DNA from: Flagellimonas sp947499585
GTDB taxonomy: Bacteria; Bacteroidota; Bacteroidia; Flavobacteriales; Flavobacteriaceae
DNA: 64,000 nucleotides
Assembly: GCF_044596045.1 (NCBI RefSeq)
Contig: NZ_CP138995.1
Span: 1,054,001 to 1,118,000 of the forward strand
Reading direction: 5' to 3'
Shown here: positions 41,538 to 51,056 of the stretch, one piece after another
Layout: every line of letters starts with the position of its first letter
Numbering within the stretch: the first letter of the stretch is position 1
Program-made: the position numbers and the translations under genes
The notes under the pieces: model-generated
Databases searched by the model: none
What the model saw: only the letters and a program-made list of their open reading frames with translations
What the model was told of the DNA's origin: nothing

Positions 41538-42701
41538 TTAACCCGTTTTTTGTTTCATGAACATGGATGGTGATGTACTCGTATGCTTTCTGAAAGCGGT
41601 GTAAAAGGCCGATTTAGATTTGAAACCTACCGAAAGGCCAATGGCTTCAATGGTTAAATGGGAATATTTATGACTAATTAACCGATCTTTTGCAATAACG
41701 ATTCTTTTTTGGTTTAGATAATCGTTAAAGTTCATTCCTGTTTCTGAATTGATTAGTTTGGAAACAAGATTTGTGTTGGAATTAAGCCTTTCCGCTAAAT
41801 CCTTTAAAGACATTTTTTCGTTTAGAAAGCGGTCATCTTCGGAAATACATTTTTCAATATCATCAAATAGAATTGAGCCGGAGGTAAGTGTTTCGTATTT
41901 ATCGGCAATCCAGGATTTTTCAAAAAACCTAGATTCTGAAATAATGAAAAATGAAGTTGTAAAGGTTATTATGGTTTGTAGAATTCCAATATAATGATCT
42001 CCCCCATCATCATCGTAGTTGAGGAAAATCAGAAATATAAATATTAAAAGACAACTAAAAATGACAACTGTGTTTCTTGAAAAAGCGTATTTGTCGACTT
42101 TTATATTTTTAGACGAGAACGTCTTCTTGCTCTTTGCTTTGAAAACCAGTCTAGTGGCCAGAATGATATAAAAAAGAAGACTGAATAGAATCATCCACCT
42201 AAACTCATCCTTTACCTTTTGAAAAGAATAGCTGAAGGAGTCTGGAACGGATAGATACCCTAAATTATCATAATAGGCTCCTAAATAAGCATTTAGCTTT
42301 ACCTCAATAGGTGCCAAATAATAGTTGGTTTGTGATAGCCCATACAATAGTGGAAGCAAAAAATGGGGCCAATGTTTTTTAAAAGTAATCGGTTTTCTTT
42401 CAAGCAAGGCATAAATGAAGAAATAAATGGTCGGGGCAATCAAAAGGACAAAGACTTCAGTAGAATCGTTAAAATGCAGGATATATCTTATTAATCCTGT
42501 GTAGCATAAATACGTGTCCGCAAAGACTAAACACTGTATTAACAAGGCCCACCCAAAAAGAACCGTAGCAGATTCCTTTTTTGAGCGAAAAAGAATAACA
42601 AAGCTTAAAAAAATACCTTGAACGACACCAAGAAACATTAAATGAGATGCAAGGTTATGTCTGATAGGAATTTGATCAAGTATATATTGCACACTTTCCA
42701 T
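41538..42701 (-). CDS. AraC-type regulator with membrane-helix sensor part
   Basis: A 387-residue regulator. The first 250 residues contain about seven hydrophobic helices (LGVVQGIFLSFVILFRS, IYFFIYALLERKP, WMILFSLLFYIILATRLVF, VVIFSCLLIFIFLIFL). The C-terminal 100 residues are an AraC helix-turn-helix domain (SLKDLAERLNSNTNLVSKLINSETG, LTIEAIGLSVGFKSKSAFYTAFRKHT). This membrane-AraC architecture is common in Bacteroidetes. Its signal and targets are unknown. The metallophosphoesterase gene lies 2 bases upstream in the same operon. Confidence 0.9.
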   Translation of the reverse strand: MESVQYILDQIPIRHNLASHLMFLGVVQGIFLSFVILFRSKKESATVLFGWALLIQCLVFADTYLCYTGLIRYILHFNDSTEVFVLLIAPTIYFFIYALLERKPITFKKHWPHFLLPLLYGLSQTNYYLAPIEVKLNAYLGAYYDNLGYLSVPDSFSYSFQKVKDEFRWMILFSLLFYIILATRLVFKAKSKKTFSSKNIKVDKYAFSRNTVVIFSCLLIFIFLIFLNYDDDGGDHYIGILQTIITFTTSFFIISESRFFEKSWIADKYETLTSGSILFDDIEKCISEDDRFLNEKMSLKDLAERLNSNTNLVSKLINSETGMNFNDYLNQKRIVIAKDRLISHKYSHLTIEAIGLSVGFKSKSAFYTAFRKHTSTSPSMFMKQKTG

Positions 42702-42703
42702 AG

Positions 42704-43600
42704 TTATTTATCTATGTAATCCACCAATTTTTCAGGACCTTCCAATAATATTCTTACTATTTGAAGGGTGCCATCTGGTTTTGTGGCGATCTGCCATTTG
42801 ATCAAAGAAATATTACCGCCTTCAATTTCCAGTCCGGTAATACTTCTGGGGTGTACACAGCTACCATCATTAAAAAAGGGAATCTGTCCCGGTTCAGGAA
42901 AACGAGGACGATGCGTATGTCCTGCAATTGTAATCTTTAAGTTGTTTTTTAAAATCCAACGTTTAATACGCCTTTCAATTCTAATGAGCTCTTTGTAGTT
43001 TTTTGCAGGACTTGTAGGGTCTGCAATGCCAACAACTTGTAAAGGCTTCCAAAGGACCCGAACCAAAAAACGGCCTATACGCCAGCAAACATAGTTCCAC
43101 CAATCCGCTTGATGGCCATGAGTACAAAACAGTTCCTGCTGTGTTTCCTTGTGCTTGAGAATTAATGCTTCGTGGTAGGTTATTCCTTCAAAAAGTTCCT
43201 TATCCGAGTCATCTATAGGCTCAAAATAGCTTGATAAATGTTTGTCCACATAGGACTTATCCCTATAAACCATATCATGGTTACCCCATAACATATGTAA
43301 TCTATTTTCGAGATGAAACTTCCGTAACAATTGAAAAACATTCTTATGTGCTTCAAATATGGACTCAAAACTGATATTTTCCCATAACTCATCCCCGTCA
43401 CCGAGCTCGCAATAGCTAAAACCCTCACGATAATAATAGTTCAGTGCATGAAAATAGATGTTCCGGTTGTTGGCAAAATCATCAGCAAAGCTATTATCTC
43501 CCCTATGACAGTCACTAAAAAGTATAAACTTATCCCTGTCATCAAAAGGGATAATCTTGGCATTTTGGTAAGCGCGGTCTAACCGAGTATGGGAGGACAT
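42704..43600 (-). CDS. calcineurin-like metallophosphoesterase
   Basis: A 298-residue cytoplasmic-looking protein with all motifs of the two-metal phosphoesterase fold: Asp30 and His32 (LFSDCHRGDNS), Asp68 region (LGDGDELWE), WGNHDMVY, CTHGHQADWW and TIAGHTHRPRF. The substrate is not known; the pattern recalls enzymes of the LpxH/UDP-hydrolase and YfcE-like branches. It leads an operon with the AraC-type regulator. Confidence 0.9.
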   Translation of the reverse strand: MSSHTRLDRAYQNAKIIPFDDRDKFILFSDCHRGDNSFADDFANNRNIYFHALNYYYREGFSYCELGDGDELWENISFESIFEAHKNVFQLLRKFHLENRLHMLWGNHDMVYRDKSYVDKHLSSYFEPIDDSDKELFEGITYHEALILKHKETQQELFCTHGHQADWWNYVCWRIGRFLVRVLWKPLQVVGIADPTSPAKNYKELIRIERRIKRWILKNNLKITIAGHTHRPRFPEPGQIPFFNDGSCVHPRSITGLEIEGGNISLIKWQIATKPDGTLQIVRILLEGPEKLVDYIDK

Positions 43601-43715
43601 TCAAGAAATTTCACTAAATATCCAAAAAATGCGGACAAATCCATAAAGATTCCCTTAACAACTGTGCATTTTTTCTTTTTGTAACTTTACGGGCTAAACC
43701 TCGACTAATCCGCGT

Positions 43716-46091
43716 ATGAAGGAGAATTACAATGCTGAAAGTCCTATGTTGCAATTTGTAAGTTTCAATAAACTATTGGAACATTATGACGAGCAATTGA
43801 AAAGCAAAGATAAATTTCTTGCTAACAGGGCGAAGTACGTTTTGGAGGCCCAAGCTCCTTTTCCAGAGTTGAGGGAGGGCTTTAATGATGTTAAGTTGTT
43901 AAAGAAACACAAGGATGTAATCAGTATCATCCTTGCTGATACTTTTGCTCCGGTTCTTACAAAAAATGAAATTAAAACGGCTTCTACCCCTTTTGAAAAC
44001 TTAGTTTTCAATTCCTCAGAACGTTTTCAGGATATTCTTAAAAATGCGGGTGAAGGTTTTGAATTGGAAATCCGTAACCTTCCAATGGATATAAATTACA
44101 TCATGAAATGTACCGTGGTGTTAAATTTTTACTACGGTTTTAATATGGACTTTAGGCGTCCATTATTTTATGATATTCCAGACACAAATGGTGTTATGCG
44201 CCACTATAGAATACTGTACAATGCAGATTTTATGGAAATAATACCGACTGAAAAATCAAAGGAACTTAGTCAAAGTGATGTTGATGAACTTTTAGAGAAT
44301 TTTGAGAATGTTGAACTTTGGAAGGAGAAGATTCCACCAAACAGTTTTATATCCAAAGGTTTTGTAATCTCCAATATGTTTGATGTAACGGCGGAACATT
44401 CCATTTCTGAAATTAAGTCCACACTTATAGGCAGTAACAAGAGAGGGACGGAGAACTTTATGGACAGTTTTCAGGACACCTTCCGGTCATTGTTCAACCT
44501 TAAAAAGATTAAGGTAGGTTTTACTGGCTATGATAATCATGCAAATCGCTTTTTAAAGATTTATGGTAAGGGAATAGAAAGCTATATTCTCAAAGGAAAA
44601 GAGATGGAGCCCTGTGATGATATGCTTTGCGGATATTCTTATGGCAAGTTGTTTGGGGAGAACACTTATTTTGCTATTTCCAACGTTGAAAAATATTTTG
44701 AAAAATCTGGAGGGGCACAGCAACCTTACAAGAATTTACATGAACAAGGCATAAAAAGTGTAATACTTGCTCCTATAGCTGACAATGGCAATCTTTTGGG
44801 TGTATTGGAATTGGTTTCTAATACAGTAAACGAATTGAACAGCGTAAATGCAAACAAGTTAGACGATGTAATGCCTTACATTGTTTCTGCTGTGCTAAGA
44901 TCAATAGAAGAAGAGGAGAACTTGGTGGATGCTATAATCCAGCATGAATGCACAACGGTACATTCTTCCGTTTACTGGAAATTCCAAGAGGAGGCAAAGC
45001 GTTTCATGGCCGATGAACTTGTGGGAAACCAACCCGTTTTTAAAGAAATCGTTTTTAAGGATGTATATCCACTTTATGGTCAGATAGATATCAAAGATTC
45101 CTCAAAGGAGCGTAACCTTTCAATTCAGAGAGACTTGATGATTCAGCTTTCTGAAATCAATGGAGTACTTCAGGAAGCTATAAAAAAATACGAGCTTCCC
45201 ATATATGAGGAATTGATGTTTAGGGTTGACACCTATCTGGAAGAAGTTAAGGAAGCACTTTACACCCATACTGAACAGGCAATCTTTGATTTTGTAAAAG
45301 AAGAAATAACGCCCGTTTTCAGGCATTTAAAACGGGAAAATAAAGAACTAAAGAATTTCATTGAGAATTACGAAGCACAGATAGACCCTACCACGGAGTC
45401 TTATTACGATCATCGTCGTAATTATGACAATAGCGTAATGGAGGCCAATATGCAGTTAGCATCTTTATTGGACAAAAAACAGATAGACGCTCAAAAAATG
45501 TTTCCGCATTATTTTGAACGCTATAAAACGGATGGGGTAGAGCACAATATGTACATTGGCAGTTCTATAGCCAATGACAGAAATTTTGATCCACTTTATT
45601 TAAGCAACCTAAGATTGTGGCAGCTTCAGGTCATGTGCGATATGGAGAACAAATATTACGCATTAAAATCTAAGCTACCGGTTAAACTGGATGTAGCCTC
45701 TTTGATTTTGGTTTATAGCACTTCTTTGGCGATTCGTTTTAGAATGGATGAAAAGCGATTTGATGTAGACGGCACATATAATGCGAGATATGAAATCATT
45801 AAAAAACGTATTGACAAGTCTTATATAAAAGGCACCAACGAAAGATTGACCCAAAAAGGCAAGTTGGCCATTGTATATTCCCAAAGAAAAGATGAAAAGG
45901 AATATATGCGCTATATAAGATTCCTAAAGGCAAAAGGCTACTTCACCAATAATATAGAAGTTGTAGAACTTGAAGGCCTTCAGGGAGTTACTGGGCTTAA
46001 AGCAATTAGGGCCGAAATTTTGTACACTAAGGATACAAAATCTGAACGCACATATACCTATGAAGATTTAATGGAAGAGTTAAAGTCTTAG
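43716..46091 (+). CDS. large GAF-domain protein of unknown function
   Basis: A 791-residue cytoplasmic protein. A GAF domain lies at about 270-395 (DDMLCGYSYGKLFGENTYFAI, QGIKSVILAPIADNGNLLGVLELVS). The N-terminal 250 residues and the helical C-terminal half (coiled-coil-like around 495-550) match no family I can name. No histidine kinase, GGDEF or HTH motifs are seen. GAF domains bind small ligands or cyclic nucleotides. It ends directly at the stop of the convergent HD-Pycsar gene (46091/46092). Confidence 0.82.
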   Translation: MKENYNAESPMLQFVSFNKLLEHYDEQLKSKDKFLANRAKYVLEAQAPFPELREGFNDVKLLKKHKDVISIILADTFAPVLTKNEIKTASTPFENLVFNSSERFQDILKNAGEGFELEIRNLPMDINYIMKCTVVLNFYYGFNMDFRRPLFYDIPDTNGVMRHYRILYNADFMEIIPTEKSKELSQSDVDELLENFENVELWKEKIPPNSFISKGFVISNMFDVTAEHSISEIKSTLIGSNKRGTENFMDSFQDTFRSLFNLKKIKVGFTGYDNHANRFLKIYGKGIESYILKGKEMEPCDDMLCGYSYGKLFGENTYFAISNVEKYFEKSGGAQQPYKNLHEQGIKSVILAPIADNGNLLGVLELVSNTVNELNSVNANKLDDVMPYIVSAVLRSIEEEENLVDAIIQHECTTVHSSVYWKFQEEAKRFMADELVGNQPVFKEIVFKDVYPLYGQIDIKDSSKERNLSIQRDLMIQLSEINGVLQEAIKKYELPIYEELMFRVDTYLEEVKEALYTHTEQAIFDFVKEEITPVFRHLKRENKELKNFIENYEAQIDPTTESYYDHRRNYDNSVMEANMQLASLLDKKQIDAQKMFPHYFERYKTDGVEHNMYIGSSIANDRNFDPLYLSNLRLWQLQVMCDMENKYYALKSKLPVKLDVASLILVYSTSLAIRFRMDEKRFDVDGTYNARYEIIKKRIDKSYIKGTNERLTQKGKLAIVYSQRKDEKEYMRYIRFLKAKGYFTNNIEVVELEGLQGVTGLKAIRAEILYTKDTKSERTYTYEDLMEELKS

Positions 46092-47285
46092 CTAAAAACT
46101 CATTCTATCTGGCCCAAAAAATCGAAAAGCAATTCCGAATGCCACTACGGATATTACTATGCCTATAATAAAAATAGTGTAAGTAAGTCGTAGAATTTTA
46201 TATTTCCTATTAAGTACAAGACCTAAAAAATATAGGTCTTTGGTCAGTGATGAGTAAATATACTGGTTGTCCTTTACCAACTCCTGAATGGCCCATTCAT
46301 AATCCTCTAGACTCATTTTATGAAAATTGCCAAAGAATAGGAGATTTACTTTTTTGTTTTTTACATCATCTTTTGTGAATTGTCCACTTGTGACATTAGG
46401 TCTTGTGGCTAAAACTGCAAGAACCATTGAGATAACACTAAACGTAATAAAAATCAAGGTAGGATAAATAAGGTAGGCATTGGATGGATTATCTAATTTT
46501 GGGATTAGGTTAGATAATGCCACCGAAATTATGATTGCATTTACTGATAATAGAATATTGGCCTTGGTGTCGGCAATATCACTTAGTGTCAAATGATTTT
46601 TTAGGGTAACCCTAAAAAGTGTCTGTATACCGCGATCGGGACTTTCACTTTTGTATTTTGCTTTCAACGCTTCCTTTTTGGCAATTTCCTTTTCAGTCTT
46701 CTTTTCCTTGACCAATTGTTTTAGGTTACGTTCTTTCGCTTCATCCCAGTTTTCTTTAGCGTAATCAGTATAATACTGATGCTCAGTTCGGAACATCTTT
46801 ATATTTTCATCTCTCCATTGTTTGCTGGTATATTTAGCTATTCCAAGCTCTTGCAGTTCTTCTTTCAAATAATCTGTTGTTTCCCAGTAACTCTTTTGAG
46901 CAAAGTGTGAAGCATCGGCGTCCCTGATAATTTCCTGATGAAGATTGCTCGGCTCATGGTATCTTTTTGTTGCCATGATACAGTTGCAAATCTTTTCAAT
47001 ATCAGTAGCGTTATAACTATTTTCTTTAAGAAACTCAGCAGCAATTTCACAACTGGCTTCTTCATGATTTTCTATGCTTTTAGTATAGCCCGTATCGTGG
47101 AACCAAGCAGCCAGTATGAGTTTTTCACTTTCTGTTTCTCCAAGATTATAGAAATTGAGTAATTCTTTAGTACTTTTAACGACACGCTGGGTATGGCGCA
47201 AATTGTGGTATAAAAAATTTGGATCAAGTTTATTTTCCAGAATTTCAGATACAAAACGTTCAGCTTTTTCAACAATTTCCGACAT
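46092..47285 (-). CDS. HD phosphohydrolase fused to Pycsar-type membrane effector domain
   Basis: With the start at 47285 (MSEIVEKAERFV) the protein has 397 residues; the frame is open up to 47351, but that would run into the opposite gene. The HD domain has all metal ligands: His31 (NLRHTQRV), His63-Asp64 (WFHDTGY) and Asp122 (IRDADAS). A lysine-rich linker (about 180-215) leads to a DUF5706/Pycsar effector-like domain: SDIADTKANILLSVNAIIISV (234-254), a second helix (272-292), the loop FGNFHKMSLEDYEW and a last helix (367-390). PycTM effectors open membranes on binding cCMP or cUMP in phage defence. Here the HD part may cleave such a signal. No cyclase gene is beside it. Confidence 0.87.
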   Translation of the reverse strand: MSEIVEKAERFVSEILENKLDPNFLYHNLRHTQRVVKSTKELLNFYNLGETESEKLILAAWFHDTGYTKSIENHEEASCEIAAEFLKENSYNATDIEKICNCIMATKRYHEPSNLHQEIIRDADASHFAQKSYWETTDYLKEELQELGIAKYTSKQWRDENIKMFRTEHQYYTDYAKENWDEAKERNLKQLVKEKKTEKEIAKKEALKAKYKSESPDRGIQTLFRVTLKNHLTLSDIADTKANILLSVNAIIISVALSNLIPKLDNPSNAYLIYPTLIFITFSVISMVLAVLATRPNVTSGQFTKDDVKNKKVNLLFFGNFHKMSLEDYEWAIQELVKDNQYIYSSLTKDLYFLGLVLNRKYKILRLTYTIFIIGIVISVVAFGIAFRFFGPDRMSF

Positions 47286-47339
47286 ATATAGTACTTTGAA
47301 TTCTCCAAAATACAAAATTTTGGAATCAACTTCAGTCAT

Positions 47340-50300
47340 ATGAAAAAACATTACTTAGTTATCCTTTTATTGGCCATTGTATCTAGTTGTGCCACCTATG
47401 AGGCAAAATATACTGTCCCGTTCAATAACAGCAAAACTTTGAACGCTAAAGAAGTGGAACACACCTTTTATTTAATTGGTGATGCGGGAAAATCCCCGGT
47501 AGGCGATTTAAACCCTGCTCTTAAAATATTTAAATCTAAATTGAGAAATGCAGACAAGAACAGTACTGCTATTTTTTTAGGGGACAATATCTATCCAGCA
47601 GGATTCCCGAACAGAGAGGATGACCCTTCTGGTCACGAGTTGGCAAAAAACCATTTGGATGCCCAACTAAGTACAGTAAAAGAATTTAAAGGAAAAACTG
47701 TGTTTATTCCCGGTAATCATGATTGGTACAGTATGGGGCTTGACGGATTGGAAAGAGAGGAAAAGTACATTCAAAAAGCTTTGGACAGCAAGGAGGTATT
47801 TTTTCCGGACAATGGATGCCCCATAGAAAAGATTAAGATAAGTGATAATATAGTTGTAATAGCCATTGATACAGAATGGTATTTGACCAATTGGGACAAA
47901 CATCCAACTATGAACGATGATTGTGAAATAAAGGATAGAGGAAGATTCTTTGAAGAATTGGAAGGATTGATCAAAAAGAATTTGGATAAAACCATAATCA
48001 TTGCCATGCATCATCCAGCGTTTACCTATGGTTCCCATGGTGGGCAGTTTTCATTTAAAGAACATATTTTTCCTGTGGGAGGGAATGTTCCCATACCTAT
48101 TTTGGGTACAATAGGTAATCTTCTTAGAAAAACTTCTGGCGCTTCAATTACAGATTTACAAAACAAAATGTATAACCACTTAAAGAATCGGTTGATCACC
48201 TTAGCGCAATATTCAGAAAAAGTCATTTTCACTTCTGGACACGAACATTCACTTCAATATATAGTAGAGGAAAATATACCTCAGATAGTTAGTGGGTCTG
48301 GAGCCAATAAAGGTTATACCCGTCTACTCAACGGAAGTAAATTTTCTTCAGGTCAAATGGGGTATGCCATTTTAAAAGTATACAAAGATGGTTCTTCAGG
48401 AGTGGATTTTTATGGCCTCGATGATAATGGAGTTGAAGGTTTACTATATAGTTCAGAAGTGTTGGCTTCAAATAAAAAGAAGATAAGCAGTGATTATAGT
48501 GATACGTTTCCTGCGGAAATGGAAGCATCGATCTATACAGATGAAGAGATAGATAGAAGTGGTTTTTACAAATGGCTTTGGGGAGATCGTTATAGAAAAT
48601 ACTATGCTACTAAGGTAAAGGCACCAACAGTACGCCTAGACACTTTATTTGGAGGCCTAAGCGTAGTAAGAAAGGGTGGTGGAAACCAGTCCAACTCATT
48701 AAGACTCCAACACAAAGATGGGAGGCAGTTTGTAATGCGCGCACTTAGAAAAAGTGCAGAACGATATCTACAGGCAATCGCCTTCCAGGAACAATATATT
48801 ATAGGAGAATTTGAAGGTTCTTATACAGAGAAACTGCTGATGGACTTTTATACCGGTGCTCACCCATATGCGCCGTTCGCACTTGGTCCACTTTCGGACG
48901 CTGTGGGAATCTACCATACAAACCCAAAGTTGTATTACATACCCAAACAAAATACACTTGGTGACTACAATAACGATTTTGGAGATGGACTGTATATGAT
49001 TGAGGAGCATGTATCTGAAGGGCATGGAGAGCTGGCGAGTTTTGGGTATTCCAATAAGATAGAAAGTACATATGACCTAATCAATAAGTTGAGGGAGGAT
49101 GAAGAGTATAGCATTGATAAAAAAGCGTATGTAAAAGCTCGTTTGTTTGATATGTTGATTGGTGACTGGGATCGTCATGTAGATCAATGGCGTTGGGCAG
49201 AGTTTGAAGATGAATCTGGGAATAATGTTTTTAAGCCTTTTCCAAGAGATAGAGATCAAGCCTTTTCTATTTGGGGAGATGGTGCGTTGATGTCGTTTGC
49301 ATCAAGAACGGTTCCTTCTTTACGAATTTTTGAAGGATTTAATGAAGAAATACGCAGTGTAAAAGGGTTTAATGGATCACCAAGAACGTTCGCTTTGGAT
49401 ATGGCATTGCTATCTGAGACTGATAGGAACTTATGGATAGAACAGGCAATGTTAATTCAGGAAAAAATAGATGAATCAGTAATTGATGATTCGTTCTCCG
49501 CTTTTCCAAAAGAAGTTAATGATGAGACTGTTTCCAATTTTAAAACGATACTATTAAAAAGAAAGCAAAATCTTGTCAATACGGCAAAAGAGTACTTTAA
49601 TATAATAAATAAATATAGCGTAGTTACAGGTACGGATAAGGATGATCACTTCGTTATCAATTCATTGAAAAATGGAAGTTTGGACGTTAGAGGGTATCGA
49701 ATAAAGAATGGAAAGAAAAAGGATTTATTTTTTGAAAAGAATTATGCTCCGGAATTCACTAAAGAAGTTTGGGTATATGGATTGGACGATGACGATGTTT
49801 TTGAGGTGAATACACAAACCTCTAAAATAAAAGTTAGAATAGTAGGGGGACAAAACAATGATGAATACAAAATAGCTGAGAAATCTAAAAAGGTACACGT
49901 CTATGATTTTAAAACAAAAAAGAACACCTATGATGAAGCCTTTGGAGGTGTAGTTCACGAGGTAAATGACTACGACACCAATACCTATGAGTTTCTAAAA
50001 GTAAAGGCCAGCAATAATCAATTGTTACCGTCTCTTGGGTTTAATCCAGATGATGGATTTAGAATTGGGCTTACCGACACCTATACGTTTAATGGATTTA
50101 GACAGAATCCTTTTACCCAGCAACATACATTCAATGCAGCTTATTATTTTGCTACAAATGGATTTGATTTAGCGTACAATGGAGAGTTTGCCAATGTTTT
50201 TGAAAATGTAAATTTAGAATTGAAGGCTAAGTTTACCAGTCCAAATTTTAGTATTAATTTCTTTGATTTTGGAAATGAAACCGTGAACAATGATGATGAA

Positions 50301-51056
50301 GAGGTTCTTGAGCTAGATTTTAATCGAGTAAAAATTAGAACCATTGCTTTTGCACCATCTCTGGTTTGGAGAGGTTATTTAGGATCAAAAGTACGTTTGG
50401 GTGTTTCTTATGAAAACTATGATGTAGAAGAAACAGAAGGGCGTTTTATCGAGGGATTCTTTACCGATGTAGGACGAGATACCCAGCAGGATTTTTTTGG
50501 AGTAGATGCGGAATACAGTTACTCCAATACGGACAATGAAGCTTTTCCGACCATGGGAATGAGCTTTTCTTTGCATGGAGGGTATAAAACGAATTTGAGT
50601 GATTCAGGTAGGGCGTTTGGATTTATAGTGCCTAGCTTGTCCCTAGATCATAAAATTTGTTCTGATGGCAGATTGGTTTTGGCCACAAAAATAAAAGGAC
50701 ACTTTAATATTGGAGATGATTTTGAATTTTATCAAGGAGCCAGTATTGGTGCAAATGATGGTTTAAGAGGATTCCGTTTCCAACGGTTTACAGGGAAAAC
50801 GGCCTACTATCAAAATACAGATTTACGATATAGTTTTAGAAAGCGTAAAACGGGGGTGTTGCCTGTAACCCCTGGAATCTTTGGAGGGTTTGATTATGGT
50901 AGAGTTTGGTTCCCGGGAGATTCTTCGGACAAGTGGCACAATTCCTATGGTGGAGGATTTTTCCTGAATGGAGCTGATTTGCTCTCAGCAAATTTTGGAT
51001 TTTTTAATAGTTCGGATGGTCCACGATTTGCTTTTGGAGTAGGCTTTGGGTTTTAA
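47340..51056 (+). CDS. lipoprotein joining a calcineurin-like phosphatase, a kinase-like domain and an outer-membrane barrel
   Basis: A 1238-residue protein with lipobox IVSSC (Cys17). Residues 40-350 form a metallophosphatase of the acid-phosphatase type: Asp48 (IGDAGKS), Asp82 (LGDNIYPAG), GNHD at 125-128, His224-His225 and GHEH at 300-303. Residues 440-740 carry kinase-like motifs: a strand with basic residues FVMRALRK (464-471), hinge LYMIEEHVSEG, IGDWDRHVDQW (607-617) and PRDRDQAF (635-642), similar to the HipA/FAM20 NxDRH and DFG-like sites. Residues 880-1238 look like an Omp85-type barrel and end in aromatic FGVGFGF. The first part matches database-type "metallophosphoesterase"; the kinase reading is mine. 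The stop overlaps the next gene's stop by 4 bases. Confidence 0.85.
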   Translation: MKKHYLVILLLAIVSSCATYEAKYTVPFNNSKTLNAKEVEHTFYLIGDAGKSPVGDLNPALKIFKSKLRNADKNSTAIFLGDNIYPAGFPNREDDPSGHELAKNHLDAQLSTVKEFKGKTVFIPGNHDWYSMGLDGLEREEKYIQKALDSKEVFFPDNGCPIEKIKISDNIVVIAIDTEWYLTNWDKHPTMNDDCEIKDRGRFFEELEGLIKKNLDKTIIIAMHHPAFTYGSHGGQFSFKEHIFPVGGNVPIPILGTIGNLLRKTSGASITDLQNKMYNHLKNRLITLAQYSEKVIFTSGHEHSLQYIVEENIPQIVSGSGANKGYTRLLNGSKFSSGQMGYAILKVYKDGSSGVDFYGLDDNGVEGLLYSSEVLASNKKKISSDYSDTFPAEMEASIYTDEEIDRSGFYKWLWGDRYRKYYATKVKAPTVRLDTLFGGLSVVRKGGGNQSNSLRLQHKDGRQFVMRALRKSAERYLQAIAFQEQYIIGEFEGSYTEKLLMDFYTGAHPYAPFALGPLSDAVGIYHTNPKLYYIPKQNTLGDYNNDFGDGLYMIEEHVSEGHGELASFGYSNKIESTYDLINKLREDEEYSIDKKAYVKARLFDMLIGDWDRHVDQWRWAEFEDESGNNVFKPFPRDRDQAFSIWGDGALMSFASRTVPSLRIFEGFNEEIRSVKGFNGSPRTFALDMALLSETDRNLWIEQAMLIQEKIDESVIDDSFSAFPKEVNDETVSNFKTILLKRKQNLVNTAKEYFNIINKYSVVTGTDKDDHFVINSLKNGSLDVRGYRIKNGKKKDLFFEKNYAPEFTKEVWVYGLDDDDVFEVNTQTSKIKVRIVGGQNNDEYKIAEKSKKVHVYDFKTKKNTYDEAFGGVVHEVNDYDTNTYEFLKVKASNNQLLPSLGFNPDDGFRIGLTDTYTFNGFRQNPFTQQHTFNAAYYFATNGFDLAYNGEFANVFENVNLELKAKFTSPNFSINFFDFGNETVNNDDEEVLELDFNRVKIRTIAFAPSLVWRGYLGSKVRLGVSYENYDVEETEGRFIEGFFTDVGRDTQQDFFGVDAEYSYSNTDNEAFPTMGMSFSLHGGYKTNLSDSGRAFGFIVPSLSLDHKICSDGRLVLATKIKGHFNIGDDFEFYQGASIGANDGLRGFRFQRFTGKTAYYQNTDLRYSFRKRKTGVLPVTPGIFGGFDYGRVWFPGDSSDKWHNSYGGGFFLNGADLLSANFGFFNSSDGPRFAFGVGFGF

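Noticed and set aside
47286..47351. Upstream extension of the HD-Pycsar gene
   Set aside because: It would overlap the start of the divergent 1238-residue gene and adds a stretch not typical of the HD domain.
46092..51056. A full Pycsar or CBASS defence island
   Set aside because: No cyclase, no protease or ancillary genes and no mobile-element marks are found near the HD-Pycsar gene.
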